Source of the DNA: Acidimicrobiales bacterium
GTDB taxonomy: Bacteria; Actinomycetota; Acidimicrobiia; Acidimicrobiales; JACCXE01
Assembly (NCBI GenBank): GCA_035546775.1
Contig: DASZWD010000072.1
Coordinates: forward strand, 57,021-121,020
DNA length: 64,000 nucleotides
Direction of reading: 5' to 3'
Part shown: in pieces, positions 1-8,241 of the stretch
Numbering within the stretch: position 1 is the stretch's first letter
Layout of the letters: every line of letters starts with the position of its first letter
Notes under the pieces: generated by a model
Told to the model about the DNA's origin: nothing
The model's database searches: none
Seen by the model: only the letters and a program-made list of their open reading frames with translations
Translations under genes and position numbers: made by a program

Positions 1-849
1 CTCCTTGCACAGGTGCTCGGCGAACACGAGGTTGCCCAGCGACTTGCTCATCTTCTCGCCGTCGAGGCGAACCATGCCCTGGTGCATCCAGTGACGCACG
101 AACGGCGCACCGGTGGCCGCTTCGGACTGCGCCGCCTCACACTCGTGGTGCGGGAAGATCAAATCGCCGCCGCCGCCGTGCAGGTCGATCGTCTCGCCGA
201 GTTCTCGCATGGCCAGCGCCGAGCATTCGATGTGCCACCCCGGCCGGCCACGACCCCACAGCGACTCCCACCACGGCTCCCCCTCGGCCGACGGCTGCCA
301 CAGCACGAAGTCGAGCGGGTCTTTCTTGTTCGGGTCGTCGACGTTGCCGCCGCGTTCGCGGGCGTACTCCAGCATCTGCTCGCGCGAATAGTGGCTCACC
401 TCGCCGAATCGGGGCCACGACTCGACCGAGAAGTACACCGCCCCGCCCGCCTGATACGCGTGGCCCGACTCGAGCACCATGCCGATGAACCCGAGGATGT
501 CGGGGATGGCCGAGGTGGCGCGCGGCTCGGAGAAACACGGCACCACGTCGAGCGCGGTCATCGCCGCGTCGAACTTCGCCATCTCTTCAGCCGCCAGGTC
601 GAGGTAGTACACGCCGACCTCGCGCGCCTTGCGCAGGATGTCGTCGTCGACGTCGGTGACGTTGCGCACGCACTGCGTCTCGTGGCCCATGTCGCGCAGG
701 CGCCGCTGCAACACGTCGTAGGTGAGGTAGGTGGCAACGTGGCCGATGTGGGCGGAGTCGTACGGCGTGATGCCGCACGTGTACATCTTGACGGTCGGCC
801 CCGGCTCGAACGGCACCACCGCCTGGCGGGCGGTGTCGTAGAGCTTCAT
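1..849 (-). CDS. mshC: MshC-type cysteine:GlcN-Ins ligase (cut by left edge)
   Basis: Joins cysteine to glucosaminyl-inositol in mycothiol synthesis, using ATP to make a cysteinyl-adenylate. It is a cysteinyl-tRNA-synthetase-like class I nucleotidyltransferase. Visible: the zinc cysteine and HIGH-like block CGITPYDSAHIGH at residues 25-37 and KMSKSLGN at about 266-273. The C-G-I-T-P-Y-D wording and the A-T-Y-L after the HIGH block favour MshC over CysS, which usually reads C-G-P-T-V-Y-D. About 283 residues are present and the C-terminal part lies outside. The start MKLYDTARQ lies 12 bases after the npdG stop, so the two genes look co-transcribed leftward. A CysS paralogue remains possible. 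Confidence 0.82.
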   Translation of the reverse strand, partial: MKLYDTARQAVVPFEPGPTVKMYTCGITPYDSAHIGHVATYLTYDVLQRRLRDMGHETQCVRNVTDVDDDILRKAREVGVYYLDLAAEEMAKFDAAMTALDVVPCFSEPRATSAIPDILGFIGMVLESGHAYQAGGAVYFSVESWPRFGEVSHYSREQMLEYARERGGNVDDPNKKDPLDFVLWQPSAEGEPWWESLWGRGRPGWHIECSALAMRELGETIDLHGGGGDLIFPHHECEAAQSEAATGAPFVRHWMHQGMVRLDGEKMSKSLGNLVFAEHLCKE

Positions 850-861
850 CGACACGACGGG

Positions 862-1518
862 TTACGCGTTGATGCCGGTGACGCGCACCGCAGTACGCGT
901 CTTGTAACGAACGTTGAGCTGCAGGATGACGGCGGCGAACGACTCGATCGGTGCCGCGTTCGAGAGCTTGCCGGCGTCGAGGGCGCGGCAGCCCGGGATC
1001 AGCGCCACGATCTCGCTCGTCGTGGCGGTGGCCTCAGGATGATCGGAGCAGATCAGCACGTCGCTCTCGACGGGGTGCTCGATGTCGGCGAGCTCGCGCG
1101 CCGGCAGGTGGTGGAACGCGGCGGCAACCTGGGACGCCGGCAGGATCGCCTGGACCGACGCGGCCACCGAACCGCGCGGCGGAATCAGCGGTTGGAACTC
1201 GTCGCCGACCTTGGCGAGGGCGTTCGCCATCGAGATGACGACCTTGCCCGCGAGCTGCGGGGCGACGCTCTTGGCCGTGGCCGCCGCGGCGTCCCACGGC
1301 GTGGCCAACACCACGACGTCGGCCGACGCGGCGCGCTTGTTGTCGCCGGCGTCGAGGAGGAAGGTGCGATCCGGATACCGGGCGCACAGCGCCTCGACCG
1401 TCTCCTGCGCACGATCCTTCGTGCGCGAACCAACCGTCACCTCGAAGCCCACCGACGCGAGTCGGATGGCCAACCCCTTACCAGCCGGCCCCGTTCCACC
1501 AAGAACACCTACGTGCAT
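862..1518 (-). CDS. npdG: NADPH:F420 oxidoreductase (NpdG family)
   Basis: Transfers hydride between NADPH and the deazaflavin F420 in the cytoplasm. The 218-residue protein opens with MHVGVLGGTGPAGKGLA, the dinucleotide-binding loop of this family. It is followed by VTVGSRTKDRA, which fits the NADP-phosphate-binding region (S-R), and a central VVLATPWDA strand. Length matches bacterial and archaeal Fno/NpdG proteins of about 210-220 residues. It sits between a flavin reductase and mshC on the same strand with short gaps. Its presence implies an F420-using organism, in line with the luciferase-like oxidoreductase at 36380-37252. Confidence 0.87.
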   Translation of the reverse strand: MHVGVLGGTGPAGKGLAIRLASVGFEVTVGSRTKDRAQETVEALCARYPDRTFLLDAGDNKRAASADVVVLATPWDAAAATAKSVAPQLAGKVVISMANALAKVGDEFQPLIPPRGSVAASVQAILPASQVAAAFHHLPARELADIEHPVESDVLICSDHPEATATTSEIVALIPGCRALDAGKLSNAAPIESFAAVILQLNVRYKTRTAVRVTGINA

Positions 1519-1551
1519 CCGCTCAGCCTGCCAGATAACGCGACGGTCGGC

Positions 1552-2055
1552 TCACTCGCGCGGTGGATGACCCGCTTCGATGTCGGTCACGTCGCCCGAC
1601 TGGAGGTTGGCGGGGCGCGCCTCCTGGACGGCGACGGGCTCGAGCACGTGCCCGACGTGATCGCCGAGCTCGACGCGTTCGATGATCCGCCCCACGAACC
1701 ACGCGTCGACGGCGTCGAGAATCGGCATCGCGCTCGGACCGGTGTGCCAGGCACAGCGGACGAACTTGTCGACCTCGTCGCCCGTCTCGCCGCCGAAGAG
1801 GTCGGCGAGTTCCTTGTCGTCCTTGCCGATCACGTGGACGGCGAGGTGGGACGCGCCACGCGCCACTCGGTAGGTGTGGTTCTTGACCGAGAGCCCGGCG
1901 AGAAAGCGCGGTGGCTCGATGCTGCACTGCGTGGCGAACCCGATGAGACATCCGCCGCGCTGGCCGTCAGCGTCGGCGGTCGTGACGATGAACATGGGGT
2001 ACTCCATGGCCGCCGCCAGGCGGTTGAACTTTTCGATGGTCTCGGCGTCGCTCAC
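1552..2055 (-). CDS. Flavin reductase-like split-barrel protein
   Basis: A 167-residue protein of the flavin-reductase-like, FMN-binding split-barrel family. The N-terminal strand pattern (MFIVTTADADGQRGGCLIGF) and the following T-Q-C-S-I-E-P-P-R segment are typical of members that bind FMN and reduce flavins or act as short-chain oxidoreductase partners. The physiological substrate cannot be read from sequence. It lies 10 bases after the DUF6285 gene and 33 bases before npdG, so it probably belongs to the same leftward transcript. A second, divergent member of the family is at 27416-27922. Confidence 0.75.
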   Translation of the reverse strand: MSDAETIEKFNRLAAAMEYPMFIVTTADADGQRGGCLIGFATQCSIEPPRFLAGLSVKNHTYRVARGASHLAVHVIGKDDKELADLFGGETGDEVDKFVRCAWHTGPSAMPILDAVDAWFVGRIIERVELGDHVGHVLEPVAVQEARPANLQSGDVTDIEAGHPPRE

Positions 2056-2065
2056 GCCCGATGGG

Positions 2066-2419
2066 TTACCCGTTGGCGTAGTCGGGATGCGCGACGGCCA
2101 GCTTGTCGGCGACCGTGGCGCGCACGACGGCTACGACCTCGTCGAGGCGGTCGTCGAGCGTCCCTGCCGCGATGGCGGCGCACAGTTCGGCTTCCGATGC
2201 CACCCCGAGCGTGGCGAGTCGCGACGCGTGCGCATCCGCCTGTTGCTCCCCGAGCGCCAGCTCGCGCTCGACCATCTTCAGCACGTTGACCGCCACGCGC
2301 GCGTGGAACTGCACCCGACCCTGCGTGTTGGTCATCACGTCGCGCTCGAGGTACTCGCGCACGGCTTCGACCAGTTCACCCGCGGTCGGAACGTCATGCG
2401 GATTGCCATCGCTTCTCAT
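2066..2419 (-). CDS. DUF6285 family protein
   Basis: A 117-residue cytoplasmic protein matching my recollection of DUF6285: an N-terminal P-T-A-x-E-L-V-E-A-V-R-E-Y-L segment, a central helix with F-H-A-R-V-A-x-N, and an acidic, alanine-rich C-terminal half ending HPDYANG. Its function is unknown. I chose the ATG at 2417-2419 because it overlaps the stop of the upstream kinase-like gene as ATGA, which shows translational coupling. DUF6285 genes commonly sit beside APH-fold kinases and acyl-CoA dehydrogenases, as they do here with the kinase. Confidence 0.7.
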   Translation of the reverse strand: MRSDGNPHDVPTAGELVEAVREYLERDVMTNTQGRVQFHARVAVNVLKMVERELALGEQQADAHASRLATLGVASEAELCAAIAAGTLDDRLDEVVAVVRATVADKLAVAHPDYANG

Positions 2420-3366
2420 GAATGCCAGCCCGCCTGCGCGAAGTTGCCCAGCAAGTCCCACTCCGTTTCACACACGCGGCGACCGATCGCCGCCAGCTCC
2501 ACCGAACGCACGGCGCCGCTGCGGTGGGTGTTCGCCTGCGCGATGCAGATCACGCCCCACGACAGGTTCGCCGCGGCCTCCCACCAGTTGAGCGCGGCGC
2601 GGTCGACCGTCTCGCCCGACGCCAACTCGTAACCCGCGATGAGGTCGTCGTAGGTGCCGAAGCCGCCGACGGGCAATTCGCCCCCGAAACGCCACGCGTT
2701 GGCGCACAGCCACCCGAGGTCCTCGATCGGATCGCCGATGTGGGTCAGTTCCCAGTCGAGCACGGCCCGCACGCCTTCGGGCCCGACGATGAGGTTGCCG
2801 TTGCGGAAGTCGCCGTGCACGATCGTGCGGCGAGTCGTCGACGGGCGACGCTCGCGCAGGAACTTCAACGCCAGCTCGAAAGTGGGGTGCGGTTGACCGA
2901 AGAGCTTGTAGACGTTGGCGTACTTCTCGAGCGGGTCGTCGTCGGGCAAACCCTCGACGACGTCGAGCGGGATCCGGTGGATGTTGGCCAGGATCTCGCC
3001 GCACTGGCGCGCCATGAGTGGACGGGCCGACGCATACTCGTCGTCGCGCAGGATACGCCGGGCGATCGTTTCGCCGTCGATGTGATTCATCACGATGTAG
3101 GGCGAGCCGACGCCGTCGCGGCCGTCGCCGTGGGCGATCACCTCGGGGACGGGAACGCCGACGCCCGCCGCGCCCCGGAGCAGCCCCGCCTCACGCGCCA
3201 GGCCGCCGGAGGCTGCGCCCGGAGGATCCATCCGCAGGATCAGTGCTCGCCCGTCGGCTTTGAACGACCACGTGGCGCGCGACGCGCCCCCCGACAGACG
3301 ATGCAAGTCGTCGATCGCGTTCGCGTCAAGCACGACGCGCAGCGCATCGGCGAGTTCAGCAGTCAC
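2416..3366 (-). CDS. Aminoglycoside-phosphotransferase-fold kinase (ACAD10-like)
   Basis: A cytoplasmic APH/choline-kinase-fold phosphotransferase of about 316 residues. Visible: a glycine-rich nucleotide loop (RLSGGASRATW), the Brenner motif HGDFRNGNLIV with catalytic Asp, and the metal-binding VLDWELTHIGDP. Proteins of this branch are often near lipid-degradation genes and resemble the kinase part of ACAD10; drug resistance is not implied. I prefer the GTG at 3364-3366: the longer form starting at 3417 would begin inside the terminator hairpin of the upstream gene. Its stop overlaps the DUF6285 start by four bases. Confidence 0.78.
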   Translation of the reverse strand: MTAELADALRVVLDANAIDDLHRLSGGASRATWSFKADGRALILRMDPPGAASGGLAREAGLLRGAAGVGVPVPEVIAHGDGRDGVGSPYIVMNHIDGETIARRILRDDEYASARPLMARQCGEILANIHRIPLDVVEGLPDDDPLEKYANVYKLFGQPHPTFELALKFLRERRPSTTRRTIVHGDFRNGNLIVGPEGVRAVLDWELTHIGDPIEDLGWLCANAWRFGGELPVGGFGTYDDLIAGYELASGETVDRAALNWWEAAANLSWGVICIAQANTHRSGAVRSVELAAIGRRVCETEWDLLGNFAQAGWHS

Positions 3367-3383
3367 GCCCGCAGAACATAAAG

Positions 3384-3434
3384 GAATCGGTACGCGCTTC
3401 ATGCCCTTGGAGGGCACAAAGCGCGTACCGATTC
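3384..3434 (-). terminator. Nested perfect hairpin after the aldehyde dehydrogenase gene
   Basis: A 16-base arm GAATCGGTACGCGCTT at 3384-3399 is perfectly complementary to 3419-3434. Between them is a second hairpin, TGCCCT (3402-3407) with AGGGCA (3411-3416). It begins four bases after the aldehyde dehydrogenase stop, in the right place for its terminator. On the minus strand it is followed by only a weakly T-rich stretch. Confidence 0.75.
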
Positions 3435-3438
3435 GGGG

Positions 3439-4857
<1,419 letters not shown>

Positions 4858-4891
4858 TGCCGACTCCTTGTGTTTGCCTGTCGTAGCAACG

Positions 4892-4903
4892 TTACTTAAG
4901 TAA
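4892..4903. promoter_or_regulatory. 12-bp perfect palindrome in a divergent promoter region
   Basis: TTACTTAAGTAA is a perfect 12-base palindrome in the 47-base gap between the divergent aldehyde dehydrogenase and 2TM-protein genes. A dimeric repressor (for example TetR-like) could bind here, but no regulator is encoded next to it. The binding protein is unknown. Confidence 0.4.
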
Positions 4904-4913
4904 GTTGGGCGTC

Positions 4914-5135
4914 GTGCTGCCGGAGCCAGTGGAGCGGGGCGAGCGCCTCCAGCGCGTCGCCCGAACGGCCTTCATCGTGCACGCCCGCGCCTACGTCGTC
5001 GTCAACGCGTTCCTCGTGGCGGTGTGGGCACTCGCCGGCGGCGGCTACTTCTGGCCGGCCTGGGTCATCCTCGGTTGGGGCCTCGCGGTGGTGTTGCAGG
5101 CCATGGCGACGTTCACCCGATCGTCCAACGACTGA
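4914..5135 (+). CDS. Small two-helix membrane protein (2TM-domain-like)
   Basis: A protein of about 73 residues. It has an N-terminal charged helix ([14 protein letters not shown]) then two hydrophobic segments, [17 protein letters not shown] and [17 protein letters not shown], as in 2TM-domain proteins. The HARAYVVVN stretch resembles the H-x-x-x-Y-x-x-V-N pattern of that family. No function is known; the domain often stands alone or attached to sensor kinases. A GTG at 4914 is taken as start, with an in-frame TTG at 4905 possible; neither has a good ribosome-binding site. It ends one base before the cyclase/ATPase gene starts, so the two may be co-expressed. Confidence 0.55.
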   Translation: MLPEPVERGERLQRVARTAFIVHARAYVVVNAFLVAVWALAGGGYFWPAWVILGWGLAVVLQAMATFTRSSND

Positions 5136-5136
5136 C

Positions 5137-8100
5137 GTGTCCGACGCGCTCCCTGAGGGCGTCGTCACCTTTCTGTTCACCGACATCGAAGGCTCGACGC
5201 ATCTCATCCAGAAACACGGCGACGCCTGGCCGGATCTGCTGACGACCCACTACGCACTCCTCGACGAACCCTTGACCCGCAACGGCGGCCGCCAGGTGGG
5301 CACCCGCGGCGACGCCGTATTCGTCGCTTTCGAGTCGGCCGACAACGCCCTCGCCGGTGCGCTCGAAGCCCAGGCGGCGGTGTCGAACTTCCCGTGGCCC
5401 GATCCCCCGCTGCGCGTGCGCATGGGGCTGCACACCGGCGAGGCCGTCGTGCGCAACGGCGACTACGTGGGCCTGGCGGTGCACGAGGCGGCGCGGATCT
5501 GTAGCGCTGGCCACGGCGGCCAGGTCTTGTGCTCGGCGTCGACGCTGCACTTCGCCGGTGGCCCACCCGAAGGCGCCACCCTCGTCGACCTCGGCCGTCA
5601 TCGCCTGAAGGATCTGCCGTCGCCGACGCACCTGTGGCAACTCGGGCGCGCCGATCTGCGCGCCCACTTCCCCGGCGTGCGCGCCGACGCCGTCCCCGGC
5701 AACCTGCCCAAGCCGATCACCTCGTTCATCGGCCGCATGGACGAGCGCACCGATGCCGCCGAACGGATCCGCAGCGGCGCCAAGCTCGTCACCGTCACCG
5801 GCACCGGCGGCTCGGGCAAGACCCGGCTCGCCCTGCAGGTCGCTTCGGACGTCGTCGACGGATTCCCGCAGGGCGCCTGGCTCGTCGAACTCGCCGGGAT
5901 CGCCGATCCCGACGACGTGCCCGACGCCGTCGCCAACGCCCTCGACCTGCTCGACCATCACGCGCCGACGAACGAGTCGCTCGCCGAAGCGCTCGCCAGC
6001 CGGCACTTGCTTCTTGTGCTCGACAACTGCGAGCACCAGCTCGCACCGGTCGCCGCGCTGGTGGAGCAGCTGTGCACCCACTGCCCGCAGCTCGTGGTGC
6101 TCGCCACCAGCCAGGAGGCCCTCGGCATCCCGGGTGAGAGCGTGCTGCCGATCGGCGCCATGGTCGACGCCGAAGCGTTGCAACTCTTCGCCGACCGCGC
6201 CGCCGAACGCCGGCCGGGCTTCGCCCTCACCGACGCCAACTTCGCCACGGTGTCGGCCATTTGCCGCCGCCTCGACGGCATCCCGCTCGCCATCGAACTC
6301 GCCGCCGGCCGCGTCGCCGCCCTGTCCGTCGACGAGATCAACGCCCGCCTCAACGACCAGTTCCGCTTGTTGACCGGCGGGTCACGCGCGGCGATGGCGC
6401 GCCAACAGACGCTGCGCGCCACCGTCGACTGGAGTTACAACCTGCTCGAGCCGATGGAGCAGACGCTGTTCGCCCGCCTGGCCGCGTTCTCCGGCAGCTG
6501 GAACCTCGACGCCGCAGTCGCGGTGTGCGCCTTCGGCGAGCTGTCGGAACTCGACGTGGTCGACGGCCTGGCCCGCCTCGTGGCCCGCAGCCTCGTCGTG
6601 GTGGAGGAACAGGACAACGCGTCGCGCTACCGCATGCTCGCCACCATCAAGCAGTACGCGCTCGAGCAGTTGAAGGACGGCAACGAACTTGTCACCGTGC
6701 GCGACCGCCACGCCACGTTCTTCCGCGCCCTGGCGCTGTCGGCCGACGCGGAGCTCACCGGCCTCAAGCAGTCCGAATGGTTGCGTCGCCTGGCGGTCGA
6801 CGAGGCCAACGTGCGCGCCTGTCTCGACTGGCTCGGCGCCGCCGCGCTCGAGCCCGCGGTGGCGCTGTGGCGCTACTGGTTGGTGCGCGGCGACTGGGCC
6901 GGCGGCCGGCGCTGGATCGAGCAGGGCCTCGAACACATCGACGGCGTCGAGCCGCACCTCGTCGCCCGCGCCCTCGACGCCGCCGGCGCCCTCGCCACCG
7001 AGCAGGGCGACAACGAAGCGGCCGAGCGGTTCCTCAACGCCGCGCTCGTGCGCTGGCGCTCGCTCGACGACCCCGCCGGAACGGCCCGCACGCTGAACCA
7101 CCTCGGCGCGCTGGCCCGCAACCGCTTCGCCTACGAAGAAGCGCGTGCGCTGCTCAACGAAGCGCTCGGCACCGCCACCGACGCCAACGACGACCGTCAG
7201 CGGGCGGTAGCGCTGCGCAACCTCGGGTTGCTGTCGTCGCAACAGAACGACCAGGAGACAGCGGGCCCGCTGTTCGAGGAGGCGCTGGAGCTGGCACGCG
7301 TCGAAGGCGACAAGCGCGTGATCGCCACCCTCACCCACCAGCTGTCCCGCGTCGCCTTCGACGACGGCAATCGTGGTCTGGCGCGCAGCTTGGCCGACGA
7401 AGGTCACGCCTTGGCGCGCGAACTCGGCGACGGCCGGATGCTCGCCGAGCACCTCACCGTGCTCGCCGGCCTCGCCACCGCCGACGGCGACGCCGCCGCC
7501 GCCAGCGCACGGCTCGAAGAAGCCTTGGCGCTGTGGCACCGCTTGGGATCTCCGAACGCCGTCGCCTGGCTGCACATGACCCTCGGTGAGATGGCGTTGA
7601 CCGACGGCGACGCCGAATCGGCACGTCGTCACTTCGACCAGGCCGCCGATGCGTGGCGCCAGACCGGTGACGAGCCGGCGCTGGCTCGGGCCCTCAACCT
7701 CGCCGGCTGGTCTGCGCTCGAGGACGGTGACTACGCCATCGCCGAGGAGGTCCTTGACGAGGCCGTCGCCCGCGCGCGGGCGGTCGGCGACGAGGCGATG
7801 GTGTCGGGCACGCTGCACAGCCGGGGCGAGCTCGCCCGCCGCACCGGCGATCTGGAAGGCGCCCGGCACTACCTCGACGAAGCCCTCGTGCTCGCCCGCT
7901 CGTCGGGCTGGCGCAACCTCTTGTGGTGGCCGACGTGGAGTCTCGCGGCTGTCGCCCGGGCTGAGGGCCGTCTCGACGACGCCGAGGACTTGCTCGCCCA
8001 GGCCGAGGCGCTCTCGCCCAAGATCGGCCGCGCCCCCCGCCTCGCCGACTGCCGCGACGAGGCCGCCTTGATCGCCGAGGCGCGGGGCGACGCCGAAGCC

Positions 8101-8148
8101 GCCAGGACGCTGCGCGCCGAGGCCGAGAAACTCCGCGCGTCCGGATAA
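5137..8148 (+). CDS. Class III cyclase-like / STAND ATPase / TPR regulator (1)
   Basis: A 1003-residue multidomain cytoplasmic signalling protein. Order: class III nucleotidyl-cyclase-like domain (about 8-175) with metal aspartates in FTDIEGST (D16) and RGDAVF (D59); a STAND/NB-ARC-type ATPase with Walker A GTGGSGKT (about 230) and Walker B LLVLDNCEH; then a long TPR-like C-terminal half from about 500 on. No LuxR-type DNA-binding domain is visible at the end, unlike the mycobacterial cyclase-ATPase-LuxR proteins. The usual V-N-x-A-A-R motif reads VHEAAR: the transition-state Asn is His, so cyclase activity is uncertain. GTG start; a paralogue is at 50918-53725. Confidence 0.82.
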   Translation: MSDALPEGVVTFLFTDIEGSTHLIQKHGDAWPDLLTTHYALLDEPLTRNGGRQVGTRGDAVFVAFESADNALAGALEAQAAVSNFPWPDPPLRVRMGLHTGEAVVRNGDYVGLAVHEAARICSAGHGGQVLCSASTLHFAGGPPEGATLVDLGRHRLKDLPSPTHLWQLGRADLRAHFPGVRADAVPGNLPKPITSFIGRMDERTDAAERIRSGAKLVTVTGTGGSGKTRLALQVASDVVDGFPQGAWLVELAGIADPDDVPDAVANALDLLDHHAPTNESLAEALASRHLLLVLDNCEHQLAPVAALVEQLCTHCPQLVVLATSQEALGIPGESVLPIGAMVDAEALQLFADRAAERRPGFALTDANFATVSAICRRLDGIPLAIELAAGRVAALSVDEINARLNDQFRLLTGGSRAAMARQQTLRATVDWSYNLLEPMEQTLFARLAAFSGSWNLDAAVAVCAFGELSELDVVDGLARLVARSLVVVEEQDNASRYRMLATIKQYALEQLKDGNELVTVRDRHATFFRALALSADAELTGLKQSEWLRRLAVDEANVRACLDWLGAAALEPAVALWRYWLVRGDWAGGRRWIEQGLEHIDGVEPHLVARALDAAGALATEQGDNEAAERFLNAALVRWRSLDDPAGTARTLNHLGALARNRFAYEEARALLNEALGTATDANDDRQRAVALRNLGLLSSQQNDQETAGPLFEEALELARVEGDKRVIATLTHQLSRVAFDDGNRGLARSLADEGHALARELGDGRMLAEHLTVLAGLATADGDAAAASARLEEALALWHRLGSPNAVAWLHMTLGEMALTDGDAESARRHFDQAADAWRQTGDEPALARALNLAGWSALEDGDYAIAEEVLDEAVARARAVGDEAMVSGTLHSRGELARRTGDLEGARHYLDEALVLARSSGWRNLLWWPTWSLAAVARAEGRLDDAEDLLAQAEALSPKIGRAPRLADCRDEAALIAEARGDAEAARTLRAEAEKLRASG

Positions 8149-8167
8149 CCTCTGTCCCCCGAACACC

Positions 8168-8241
8168 GGGCGTATGGCTCAGTTGGTTAGAGCGCAGCCT
8201 TCACACGGCTGAGGTCACAGGTTCGAGTCCTGTTACGCCCA
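8168..8241 (+). tRNA. tRNA-Val(CAC)
   Basis: Complete cloverleaf: acceptor GGGCGTA/TACGCCC, D-stem GCTC/GAGC, anticodon stem CAGCC/GGCTG with loop TTCACAC (anticodon CAC at 8202-8204, reading GTG), and a normal T-arm with GTTCGAGTC. Discriminator A at 8241; CCA is not encoded. The convergent gene's stop codon begins at the next base. Confidence 0.96.

Noticed and set aside
1..849. Calling the left-edge gene cysteinyl-tRNA synthetase (CysS)
   Set aside because: The CGITPYD and ATYLTYD wording fits MshC better; kept as an alternative only because the C-terminal part is missing.
13..2289. A 758-codon plus-strand frame over mshC and npdG
   Set aside because: It runs opposite to four recognisable genes and has no family features.
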